From NCBI RefSeq assembly GCF_003932955.1, contig NZ_QOVY01000001.1, forward strand, positions 124,001-188,000: 64,000 nt of DNA, given 5' to 3'. Below, in pieces: positions 26,499 to 35,137 of this stretch. The translations under genes and the position numbers were made by a program. The notes beneath the pieces were generated by a model. It was not told where the DNA came from, did no database searches, and worked only from the letters and a program-made list of their open reading frames with translations. This stretch comes from Chryseobacterium sp. SC28 (lineage in GTDB: Bacteria; Bacteroidota; Bacteroidia; Flavobacteriales; Weeksellaceae). Position 1 is the stretch's first letter; each line of letters starts with the position of its first letter.

Positions 26499-28100
26499 TT
26501 AAAATTGATATGGAACAGGTGGTTCTAATAATTTTGGATTCTTGGCAACATCATTTGCAGGATAAGGCAGAGTAAAATCGCTCTCGTCTGGCGTGAAATA
26601 TTCAGGGCCGTACATATTACCTCTGTTTTGTGCGGCCATTATCGCAATAGCCTGAGCACGAGGCAGTCTCCCTAAATCAAACCAAAAATCACCTTCGAAA
26701 GCTAATTCCTTTCTTCGTTCTCTGAATATATCATCAAATGTAAAAGAAGTAACAGCGGAAAGCCCCGCTCTGTTTCTAACTGCATTGTAGGAGGCAAGTG
26801 CAGCAGCATCAGATGTTGAGCCAGCTCCTGCAAGAATTGCTTCTGCATGGATCAGTAGCAATTCGGCATATCTCATAATATAAGTATTATTATTCATCAT
26901 TCCCCATCCATCTACAGGGCCTGTATATGTCCCGTTTTCAATACCAATGCAATATTTTTTGATGGCCGCGCCGGCGCCCTGACCTCCGATTTGATCTGCC
27001 GCTGGCACGGTAAATCCAACTTGGAAAGAAGTTCCATTCTTTACTTTTATATCTGGATAAGTATTGCCCGGAAGCATCAGCGTTTCATTTCTTCTGACAT
27101 CATTTGCATCATACAGAGTAAGAATGTCTTGGGAAGGGCCGAATACACCGCCGTAGGAAGCATTGGATGTAGAGAGTGTTCCGTTGCTGATTCCAAATTG
27201 CGTATTGCTATTATTACCAGATCCATAATTGGCGTCGGTCTTCCATTGCAATGCAAAGATTGATTCTTCGTTATTGTTATTTGAATATTTAAAGAGATCG
27301 CCAAACGATTTCGATGTGACAGAGTATTGCGAGGTACCCCCCAAAAGTTTGAATTCTCCACTATTGATAACCTCTTCGGCCAATTCTTTTGCCTTTGCAT
27401 AGTTTTTATCGTATAGATAAACTTTAGCCAACATTGCTTTTGCTGAACCTTTTGATACTTTGGCATTATCCGCATAGTTGGATCCCCGTACTTTGTTGTC
27501 CAAAAGCGCAATAGCCTGCGTGTAATCTCTTCTAATCAATTCGTACACATCTTCAACCCGGTTTGTGTTAACTTGCGGACTGGAAGAGGTCGCCAGATTA
27601 TCAATAATAATAGGCACCGGTCCCCATAATCTCACTAAATAGAAGTAGGCTGTTGCCCTCATAAAATAGGCTTCTCCCAACACGTTATTGATAGTGGACA
27701 GGCTGACGCCCGGTTTTGCCAATGTTTTCAGATTATTGATCAAAAAATTTGCTTGTGCTACGTTGGCCCAGAGCGATTGCCACCCCGAATTCAGTTCAGG
27801 ATCTACAGCGGTTATAGAAAAATTTCTCATCGCGTTCACATCAGAAGAATTGGTATACATATTACCAGAACCGACTTCTGAGATGGCATAGAAAAATTTA
27901 TTATTAAAGGGAAACCAAGTTTTGTAGTATAGTGCATCGGTAGAGGCTTTTACCTGCTCGTCTGTTTGATAGAAATTACTCGTATCAATAGAATCTTCTG
28001 ACGGCCTGTCCGTAAAATCATTGCTACAGGAAATTATCGCACCGAATAGTAGTGCTGCCGTCACTATTTTTTTTACGTTTAAAATATATAAGGTTTTCAT
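26499..28100 (-). CDS. SusD-like starch/mannan-binding outer-membrane lipoprotein
   Basis: A 533-residue lipoprotein (lipobox LLFGAIISC) that forms the lid of the SusC pore. The SusD N-terminal domain (NFYQTDEQVKASTDALYY), TPR-like helices (GEAYFMRATAYFYLVRLWG, AKAMLAKVYLYDKNYAKA) and the C-terminal SusD domain (MRYAELLLIHAEAI, DIFRERRKELAFEGDFWFDL) are all in place. It is separated from susC by 12 bases, so transcribed and probably translated together. Mannan or manno-oligosaccharide as ligand is inferred from the operon. Confidence 0.95.
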   Translation of the reverse strand: MKTLYILNVKKIVTAALLFGAIISCSNDFTDRPSEDSIDTSNFYQTDEQVKASTDALYYKTWFPFNNKFFYAISEVGSGNMYTNSSDVNAMRNFSITAVDPELNSGWQSLWANVAQANFLINNLKTLAKPGVSLSTINNVLGEAYFMRATAYFYLVRLWGPVPIIIDNLATSSSPQVNTNRVEDVYELIRRDYTQAIALLDNKVRGSNYADNAKVSKGSAKAMLAKVYLYDKNYAKAKELAEEVINSGEFKLLGGTSQYSVTSKSFGDLFKYSNNNNEESIFALQWKTDANYGSGNNSNTQFGISNGTLSTSNASYGGVFGPSQDILTLYDANDVRRNETLMLPGNTYPDIKVKNGTSFQVGFTVPAADQIGGQGAGAAIKKYCIGIENGTYTGPVDGWGMMNNNTYIMRYAELLLIHAEAILAGAGSTSDAAALASYNAVRNRAGLSAVTSFTFDDIFRERRKELAFEGDFWFDLGRLPRAQAIAIMAAQNRGNMYGPEYFTPDESDFTLPYPANDVAKNPKLLEPPVPYQF

Positions 28101-28112
28101 AATTCAAAAAAT

Positions 28113-31061
28113 TTAAAAATCTAAGTTAACACCAAAAGTATATGTTCTGGGAGATGGATACCTGCCGTTGTCAATTCCTGACAGTAAGATATTTTGGTTG
28201 AATGATCCAATTTCCGGGTCGTAACCAGAGTAGTTGGTGATGGTAAAAAGGTTTTGAGCCGTCGCATAAATTCTTAATCTTGTGAGCCCAATTTGCGACA
28301 CAAAATCAGAGGACAATGTGTATCCCAAGGTCACATTTTGAATCCTCAGATAATCGCCTTTCTCGACATATCGATCAGAAATCATAATATTAGGATGTGT
28401 AATGCTGTTGATTAGTCTTGGTTGGCTAGCATTGGGATTGTCTGTGCTCCAATAGTCTAGAGCTTCTACTAATTGATTTTGATACATCATGGCATTTTGA
28501 GTTCCATTTCTTTTAGTAAGATTCATAACGTCATTTCCTACAGATCCCTGCACAAAAACAGATAAGTCAAAGTTTTTGTATTTAAAATTGTTGGTAAATC
28601 CAAAAGTAAAATCCGGATGGGGATTTCCAATAATCGTTCTGTCCGAATCATCTATTTTTCCGTCACCATTGATATCTGAATATTTTACGTCTCCTAATTG
28701 CGGAGCCGAGCCGAAGACACTCGTTGGGGCACCGGCCAGATCGGCATCAGTTCTGTAGATTCCTTCGCTTTTCAAGCCATAGAACATCCCGATAGGTTGC
28801 CCGATGGTGGTATTTGTAGCAACCATTGGAAGATAGCCGTTTATATTGACTTGTTCGGAGATATTTGATATGCCATCTACCAGACTAAGAAGTTTGTTTT
28901 TATATTGTGAAAACACCAAATTGGTGCTCCAGTTGAACGTTTCTCCTTTTAATTCGTAACCTGCGGTGACATCCACACCTTTGTTTTGTAAACTTCCGAT
29001 ATTAGAATAGGGTGCCTCTATACCACCGAAAAAGGAGGAATTGCCCGTAAGATAATCTGGTAAAGGCACTTTGAACAGGAGATCAGAAGATTTTTTATTG
29101 TAGAGATCGACATTAATATTTAATCGCTTAAATAAAGTAATATCAACCCCGAAATTAGATTGCTTTACCGTTTCCCAAGTCAGATTCGGATTGTTTTGGT
29201 AAGCAGGATTATTATAGATTGTAAGTTGGGAAGCATATAAATTATTTGGAATCTGCTGGTTTCCGGTTTCTCCATAGCCTGCTCTGAATTTCAAATTACT
29301 TATCACATTTGCTGGAATCCAATCCATAAATTTTTCATTGGTCACCCGCCAAGACCCCGTAATTCCCGGAAAATATCCTATTTGATTTTCTCCATCATTA
29401 TAATTCGGATCAAATTTAGAGGACTGGTCTCTTCTGATTGAAGCGGTAATGCTATATCTATTGTCAAAATCATAAATTAATCGTGAGAAATAAGAATTCA
29501 TAGATGAACTTCCTTTATAACTAGTCGCTTTGGTCGTGGTAGCCATTGATAGGGTGTAAACATCATTGGATTTGAAACCGTGTCCCTCGCCGGTATTCCC
29601 TTTCCAGTGCGAATCTTGAGCCTCCTGCCCGACCAATAAAGTCACTTTGTGCTTTCCAAATGAGCGGTCGTATGTTAAGAGGTTTTTAATGTTGGTGGAA
29701 TACCAATCATTATTTCTCAACCAGAGGTCTGCATCAATATTGTATTGGGAACCGCGGTCGAATTGGGGGGCAAATTCAGTGTTTTCTGCAAACTCTGTGC
29801 TGGCAGAGATTTCTAAACGGTACTTCAAACCCTTAAAAATATCAGCTTCCCCATAAATATTACCTACGAAATTTTTTCGGATTAATTTGTTTACTTTAGT
29901 AAGCGCTTCAGCTACAGGATTGAAGTAATTGATATTTTGTCCTGCCGGAGGCGAAGCAAAAGTGCCATCGGCATTATAAACAGGTAAGTCGGGCGCCTGG
30001 AGGAGCGTGTTGGATATTAAGCCATTATAACTTTGATTGATGGTGTAGTTTTGGTTGGTAAATCCACCGGAAATATTAGCTCCTGCTCTTAGCCAAGGTT
30101 TTACTTTGGCGTTGAGATTCAATCTTACTGTATATCGTTTCAAGCCCGTATTGATAATGGTACCTGTTTCATCCAAGAAGCCTGTAGACAAAAAGTAGTT
30201 GACATCATCTTTCCCTCCGGAAAACGACAACTGATGGCTTTGGCTAATGGCGGTCTGGTAAATGGTCTTTTGCCAATCTGTTCCTTCTCCAAGTAATTCA
30301 GGGTGTGCAAATTCCGGGCGCAAGGGAACATTGAAAACCGGTGCCATTGCATTTTGGAGTTGTGCATATTGACGAAGATTGAGAACATCGAGATCTTTAT
30401 AGTTTTGTGCCATTGAAGTATAGCCCTCGTAGCTTATTCTTCCTGCTCCTTTTTTACCAGATTTTGTGGTAATGATGATAACCCCGTTTGCACCTCTTGA
30501 TCCATAAATTGCAGTAGCAGAAGCATCTTTAAGTACATCAATAGATTCAATATCATTTGGGTTGAGGAATGAGACGGGAGAAACCGCCACACTTCCAGAA
30601 CCGCCGGTTGAGGAAAAGTCGTTACCCGCAATCGGCCTTCCCGAGGTAGACCTGCCTGTTGCATCGCCTGAAATCGGTACTCCGTCAATGATATAAAGGG
30701 GTTCATTGGTGTTGTTGATCGATGCGGCACCACGGATTTTAATAGAAACGGCCGCACCCGGTTGTCCATTTCCGTTAGTAACTGTCACACCGGAAAGTTT
30801 CCCCTGTAACATCTGATCGACAGAGGTCTGCTTGATGTTTTCCAAATCCCTTGATTTGATGGAAGAAATAGCTGAATTTACTTCGCTTCTCTTTTGCGTT
30901 CCATATCCCACAATCACGACTTCGTCGATCTTACTTTCTCTCAGAGTGTCACTTGTGATCTGTGCATTGGTAAGCCCAAATGGTAACAAAGCGAGCGCAA
31001 GAAAAAGCGCTGCCTTATTTTTCGCTATTGGATGGCTCACATTTTGTTTTATTAATCTCAT
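28113..31061 (-). CDS. SusC-family TonB-dependent outer-membrane transporter
   Basis: A 982-residue beta-barrel importer driven by TonB. A signal peptide ends FGLTNAQ; next come the TonB-box region IDEVVIVGYGTQKRSEV, the plug domain (LQGKLSGVTVTNGNGQPG, IRGAASINNTNEPLYIIDGV, DASATAIYGSRGANGVIIIT) and the long barrel ending RTYTFGVNLDF. The carboxypeptidase-regulatory-like domain usual at the N-terminus of SusC proteins is missing: only about 15 residues separate signal peptide and TonB box. First gene of the mannan operon. Confidence 0.96.
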   Translation of the reverse strand: MRLIKQNVSHPIAKNKAALFLALALLPFGLTNAQITSDTLRESKIDEVVIVGYGTQKRSEVNSAISSIKSRDLENIKQTSVDQMLQGKLSGVTVTNGNGQPGAAVSIKIRGAASINNTNEPLYIIDGVPISGDATGRSTSGRPIAGNDFSSTGGSGSVAVSPVSFLNPNDIESIDVLKDASATAIYGSRGANGVIIITTKSGKKGAGRISYEGYTSMAQNYKDLDVLNLRQYAQLQNAMAPVFNVPLRPEFAHPELLGEGTDWQKTIYQTAISQSHQLSFSGGKDDVNYFLSTGFLDETGTIINTGLKRYTVRLNLNAKVKPWLRAGANISGGFTNQNYTINQSYNGLISNTLLQAPDLPVYNADGTFASPPAGQNINYFNPVAEALTKVNKLIRKNFVGNIYGEADIFKGLKYRLEISASTEFAENTEFAPQFDRGSQYNIDADLWLRNNDWYSTNIKNLLTYDRSFGKHKVTLLVGQEAQDSHWKGNTGEGHGFKSNDVYTLSMATTTKATSYKGSSSMNSYFSRLIYDFDNRYSITASIRRDQSSKFDPNYNDGENQIGYFPGITGSWRVTNEKFMDWIPANVISNLKFRAGYGETGNQQIPNNLYASQLTIYNNPAYQNNPNLTWETVKQSNFGVDITLFKRLNINVDLYNKKSSDLLFKVPLPDYLTGNSSFFGGIEAPYSNIGSLQNKGVDVTAGYELKGETFNWSTNLVFSQYKNKLLSLVDGISNISEQVNINGYLPMVATNTTIGQPIGMFYGLKSEGIYRTDADLAGAPTSVFGSAPQLGDVKYSDINGDGKIDDSDRTIIGNPHPDFTFGFTNNFKYKNFDLSVFVQGSVGNDVMNLTKRNGTQNAMMYQNQLVEALDYWSTDNPNASQPRLINSITHPNIMISDRYVEKGDYLRIQNVTLGYTLSSDFVSQIGLTRLRIYATAQNLFTITNYSGYDPEIGSFNQNILLSGIDNGRYPSPRTYTFGVNLDF

Positions 31062-31116
31062 AGTCCATGAAGAATTAATTGTTAAAATTGAGTTAATAAT
31101 TAGTTTACAATAATGA

Positions 31117-31124
31117 CAAATCTA
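31117..31124 (-). promoter_or_regulatory. -7 box of the mannan (susCD) operon
   Basis: TAGATTTG on the minus strand is a perfect TAnnTTTG, 55 bases before the susC ATG. A TTTG 14 bases upstream of it is too close for an ideal -33 box, which would fit a promoter needing an activator such as the neighbouring AraC protein. Confidence 0.5.
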
Positions 31125-31453
31125 AATTTTGGCAGCAACAAAGGTTAATGTTATTTTGTCAATATATTATCTTTTTTTTACAGGATTTAATTAATTTATT
31201 TTAAACGCAGAAGAAAAAGGCTATGGATAGCGGTTTTAGCTTGTTTTGTAAAAAGCAAAAAATAGATATAGAGTATATGCTATTTTTATCTGTCAGCCAG
31301 CAGTGGTTCAGCTTACGGAACTCAAGCTTTACATTATGAACGTATACCAGCTGATTGTGGATTCTAGAAATAACCGCATAAAGATGTCAGAAGAGGTATA
31401 ATTAATGAGAGAATCGTAATGCCTTGGCTTTGTTGTTGAAGCTGGCACTTTTC
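31125..31453. other. Regulatory spacer between susC and the AraC gene
   Basis: A non-coding, AT-rich stretch upstream of the susC promoter and downstream of the AraC regulator gene (both minus strand). No ORF, tRNA or clear terminator was recognised. It is the natural place for the AraC-family operator, but I see no convincing pair of direct repeats. Confidence 0.4.
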
Positions 31454-32332
31454 TTATTGAATCTTTTTAACCCCGTTGAATTTTGCTTTAAATTCCGATG
31501 GTGTAGACTTTTGAATCGATTTAAATATTTTATTGAAATTTGCAATATTGTTGAATCCTGATTCAAAAGCAATTTCTGAGACAGTCAGATCCCTTTCTAT
31601 CAGCCATCTTGCAGCATAGCCCACTCTGATCTCGTTTAAATAGCTTACAAAGGTTTTACCGATTCTTTTCTTAAGGAATCTATTAAGAGTCACGCTACTC
31701 ATATTGGTCAAAGAGGCTACTTCATCTAATTTTATTTTTTTGTCGAAATTATTATGAACATAATCGTGAATCAGCTTCATGCTATCTGTGTCAATAAAAG
31801 TCTCTTGTTCTACACTGTAAGACGAAAGGACGGTTGTATGCTCAGCAATTGAAAGCTCATATAATATATTCAGCATTTCGAGAAAGGTTTCAAAACCGTT
31901 CAGCTTGGATAGGTTGAAGAAGCGATCTTTTAGTTTTTCAGCTGTCTCACGCGAAAACAGAATGCCCCGTATTGATTTTTGCAACAGCTCACCAATTGAT
32001 TTCATAATCCTTCTGCTCATCAGCGATTCGTCAAAAAAATCCTGATTAAACTGAATGGTGATTTCGTGAATCCTTTTATATTTGCATTTGTGATTGTTCC
32101 AGTAATGCGGAAGATTGGGACCAATCATCACTAATTCCAAATCATCAATTTCGCCTATATGATCCCCGACAATCCTTAGATTACCCTTTCCTTTGGAAAT
32201 AAAATTTATTTCGATCTCAGGATGATAATGCAAAGGGAAATCGAAGATTTTTTTGACCCGGTCAAAAACCAAAAATGTCTCATCGGGAAGGATGGGCGGT
32301 ATCTCTCGTATAATAGGTTGATTCTTGTTCAT
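31454..32332 (-). CDS. AraC-family transcriptional regulator of the mannan locus
   Basis: A 292-residue regulator. The N-terminal cupin sensor shows FPLHYHPEIEINFISKGKG and GPNLPHYW; the C-terminal tandem helix-turn-helix (about 190-285) shows LDEVASLTNMSSVTLNRFLK and VSEIAFESGFNNIANFNKIF, ending with the AraC signature followed by TPSEF. It lies between the two divergent arms of the mannan locus and probably controls both in response to an imported manno-oligosaccharide. A one-component AraC regulator replaces the hybrid two-component system or ECF sigma factor common in Bacteroides mannan loci. Confidence 0.88.
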   Translation of the reverse strand: MNKNQPIIREIPPILPDETFLVFDRVKKIFDFPLHYHPEIEINFISKGKGNLRIVGDHIGEIDDLELVMIGPNLPHYWNNHKCKYKRIHEITIQFNQDFFDESLMSRRIMKSIGELLQKSIRGILFSRETAEKLKDRFFNLSKLNGFETFLEMLNILYELSIAEHTTVLSSYSVEQETFIDTDSMKLIHDYVHNNFDKKIKLDEVASLTNMSSVTLNRFLKKRIGKTFVSYLNEIRVGYAARWLIERDLTVSEIAFESGFNNIANFNKIFKSIQKSTPSEFKAKFNGVKKIQ

Positions 32333-32438
32333 TTTGTACCTTTACTAAATGCTTGCAAAACAGGTTGTAGCAATGCTATTGTTTATTTTTAATGTGAAAT
32401 TGACAAAATAGTATTATACAATACAAACTTACATAAAA

Positions 32439-32446
32439 TAAATTTG
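32439..32446 (+). promoter_or_regulatory. -7 box upstream of the GH5 mannanase
   Basis: TAAATTTG, a perfect TAnnTTTG. Transcription would begin near 32452. The ATG at 32458 would then have almost no leader, which favours the ATG at 32485 as the real start. No TTG at ideal -33 spacing was seen. Confidence 0.45.
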
Positions 32447-32484
32447 ATATTAAGCAAATGTTAACAAATACAAACAAAATCTTA

Positions 32485-33768
32485 ATGAAATTAATGACAA
32501 GAGGTCTTTGCTTTCTTTCTCTATGCGCATTAATCCAAATTAATGCACAAAAGTTCGTCTCTGTAAAAGACAATCAGTTTCAATACGAAAAAAAAACATA
32601 TTACTTCGTTGGAACCAATTTTTGGTATGCGTCTTATCTCGGTCTGGAACCAAATCAAAAAAAGGGGATCGAAAGACTTAGAAAAGAGCTAGACTTCCTG
32701 AAATCCCAGAATGTGACCAATATTCGTGTACTGGCGGCAACCGAAGGCACAGGTAAAATAAACGGTGTCAGCCGTGTGGATCAATCCTATCAATATGATA
32801 AAGGCAAGTTTAATGAGGAAAACTTGAAAGGACTGGATATCTTAATGAATGAAGTCTCCAAAAGGAATATGAAGGTGGTGCTTTTTCTTTCAAATAACTG
32901 GGAGTGGAGCGGCGGATGGCTGCAGTATCTCAATTGGAACGGAAAAATCGACGATGCAACAGTACAAAGGGCTCTTAATTGGGATGAGTTAAGAGATTAT
33001 ACCAGCCAATTTTATTCTTGCGAAGCATGTATCAATCAATATAAGGAGCAGGTGAAAAGAATCATCAACAGAAGAAATACCGTTACCAAAAAATTATACA
33101 AAAAAGACAAAAACATAATGGCGTGGGAGATTGCCAATGAACCTCGTCCAATGCGCCCTGCCGCCAACGAAGCCTATAAAAAATTTATTTCTGAAAGTGC
33201 CGCTTTTATAAAGTCCTTGGATAAAAATCATCTTTTAACTACCGGTAGCGAAGGCGAAATGGGAACCGAAAATATGCATCTTTATAGAAGTAATCACCAA
33301 GATAAAAATATAGATTATTTAACCATCCACCTCTGGCCAAAAAACTGGGGCTGGTTCGAAAAAGATAAAATGGAAGCAGGATTTGAAAATGCAAAGAACA
33401 AATCTCTCGAATATATCAATAAACATATCAAGGTTGCAGACGAACTCAATAAACCTTTGGTACTAGAAGAATTTGGTTTCCCCCGAGATCGGCATTCCTA
33501 TGACATTAATAGTACAACGCATTTGAGAGATCAATATTTCGAGGCCATCTTCCAACTTTGGCAAGCCAACAAAAATATTAATGGTAGTTTTGCGGGTTGT
33601 TCATTTTGGGCTTTCAACGGATATGCAAAGCCAATCCCCGGGCAGATCTACTGGAAAAAAGGAGACGAGTATATGGGAGATCCGCCAATGGAAGAGCAAG
33701 GCTTAAATGGCGTTTTTGTCTCCGATAAGTCAACTTGGCAGATAATCCAAAAGTATAGCAAGCCCTAA
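32485..33768 (+). CDS. GH5 subfamily 7-like beta-mannanase
   Basis: A 427-residue secreted endo-beta-mannanase. The chosen ATG gives a clean signal peptide MKLMTRGLCFLSLCALIQINA; an ATG at 32458 would add nine residues. The GH5_7 landmarks are YYFVGTNFWYASYLG, VTNIRVLAATEG, VLFLSNNWEWSGGW, acid/base E219 in WEIANEPRPM and nucleophile E329 in LVLEEFGFPRD. It opens the plus-strand arm of the locus and is followed 53 bases later by a GH26 gene. It probably starts degradation of long mannan chains at or outside the cell surface. Confidence 0.92.
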   Translation: MKLMTRGLCFLSLCALIQINAQKFVSVKDNQFQYEKKTYYFVGTNFWYASYLGLEPNQKKGIERLRKELDFLKSQNVTNIRVLAATEGTGKINGVSRVDQSYQYDKGKFNEENLKGLDILMNEVSKRNMKVVLFLSNNWEWSGGWLQYLNWNGKIDDATVQRALNWDELRDYTSQFYSCEACINQYKEQVKRIINRRNTVTKKLYKKDKNIMAWEIANEPRPMRPAANEAYKKFISESAAFIKSLDKNHLLTTGSEGEMGTENMHLYRSNHQDKNIDYLTIHLWPKNWGWFEKDKMEAGFENAKNKSLEYINKHIKVADELNKPLVLEEFGFPRDRHSYDINSTTHLRDQYFEAIFQLWQANKNINGSFAGCSFWAFNGYAKPIPGQIYWKKGDEYMGDPPMEEQGLNGVFVSDKSTWQIIQKYSKP

Positions 33769-33821
33769 TTTTTTTAGACTTAAAATTACTCGCCCAACCT
33801 TCAAGATATCTCCCTTTTATA

Positions 33822-34949
33822 ATGAAAATTTATCAAAAAATGCTTGTTTGTATTTTAACTTATTTTGTTTTATTTGGCAACGCGCAGGTCACGCTATTAT
33901 CCGATCCCAAAGCTACTCCGGAAACCCAAAATTTGTATCGTAATCTTTGGAAAACTCTTGACATAGGTATTATGTTCGGTCATCAAGATGATCTTGCCTA
34001 CGGAGTAAACTGGAGAATGCAAAAGGACAGGAGTGATGTTTTGGAAACTGCCGGAGATTACCCTGCTGTGTTCGGCTGGGATATTATGAATATGGAACTT
34101 GACAAAGCAGGCGCTATTGATATCTTTACTTTTAAGGAAATGAAAAAAATGATTGAAAAAGTCTATGATAAAGGAGGTGTCAACACCATCAGCTGGCACA
34201 CTTCTAATCCTAAGACTGGAAAAGATGCCTGGGACAATTCACAGGAAACCATTGCGACTATTTTACCAAATGGCGAAAAGCATGATCTTTATAAATCTTG
34301 GCTAGACAAAATTTCGCACTACTTCTTGAGTATTAAGGGAAAAGACAAGAAGCTTGTTCCGATAATTTTCCGCCCTTATCACGAACTTACCGGAGGTTGG
34401 TTCTGGTGGGGCAAAGGAAAATGTACTCCCGAAGAATTCAAGTCTCTATGGAGGTTTACTTATGATTATATCACCAAAGAAAAACAAGTCCATAATCTTA
34501 TTTGGATGTATAACACCTCCGATTTCAATAGTAAAGAAGAATTCCTAGAAGCGTACCCGGGAGACAACTACGTAGATATGATAAGCTTTGATATCTATCT
34601 GACGACCAATCCGGTGTACGACAACTCGTTCGTGCAAAACGCACAAAAACAGTTCTCCATAATGGACGAGATAGCCAAGCAACATCATAAAGTGCCGGCA
34701 TTAGCAGAAACAGGATTCGAACAGATTCCTTACAATAAATTCTGGATGAAGACTCTTATGGAGGCCATCGGAGAATTCCGAATTTCGTACGTCTTAGCTT
34801 GGCGAAATCACGGACTGACTCAGGAAAATAAAATGCACTATTACGTCCCCTATAAAGGGCATCCTAACGAACACGATTTTAAAAATTTTTATAACTTAGA
34901 CAAAACTCTTTTCTTAAAAGAAATTCAAAAGCTAGAGATGTATAAATAG
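33822..34949 (+). CDS. GH26 beta-mannanase (divergent-arm copy)
   Basis: A 375-residue secreted enzyme with signal peptide ending FGNAQ. It parallels the operon GH26 along its length: MFGHQDDLAYGVNWRM, TISWHTSNP, IFRPYHELTGGWFWWG with acid/base E188, PALAETGFE with nucleophile E296, and YYVPYKGHP. The two are clearly paralogues but have diverged in many loops. It is co-directional with the GH5 mannanase (53-base gap). One copy may act as surface endo-mannanase and the other as a periplasmic mannobiose-releasing enzyme; which is which cannot be told from the sequence. Confidence 0.93.
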   Translation: MKIYQKMLVCILTYFVLFGNAQVTLLSDPKATPETQNLYRNLWKTLDIGIMFGHQDDLAYGVNWRMQKDRSDVLETAGDYPAVFGWDIMNMELDKAGAIDIFTFKEMKKMIEKVYDKGGVNTISWHTSNPKTGKDAWDNSQETIATILPNGEKHDLYKSWLDKISHYFLSIKGKDKKLVPIIFRPYHELTGGWFWWGKGKCTPEEFKSLWRFTYDYITKEKQVHNLIWMYNTSDFNSKEEFLEAYPGDNYVDMISFDIYLTTNPVYDNSFVQNAQKQFSIMDEIAKQHHKVPALAETGFEQIPYNKFWMKTLMEAIGEFRISYVLAWRNHGLTQENKMHYYVPYKGHPNEHDFKNFYNLDKTLFLKEIQKLEMYK

Positions 34950-35067
34950 ATATGTACTAAGGAGTACGGCTATATGCAAGTATCTAAATTCCGAATTTTA
35001 TTTAGATACACTCTCTTAAAATCATAGAATAAGCCCTGTCAAGTTTTGCTAAAAATAACTGCAAACT

Positions 35068-35103
35068 CCTCAAAATAAAACAGTTTTCTATTTCATTTTG
35101 AGG
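35068..35103. terminator. Hairpin between convergent GH26 and asnB
   Basis: CCTCAAAAT (35068-35076) pairs perfectly with ATTTTGAGG (35095-35103) across an 18-base loop, followed on the plus strand by GTTTTAT. It lies between the ends of two convergent genes and may terminate either; the loop is long and the U-tract short. Confidence 0.45.
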
Positions 35104-35137
35104 GTTTTATGCCAAAAGTCTTTTTCAGACAAACTTC

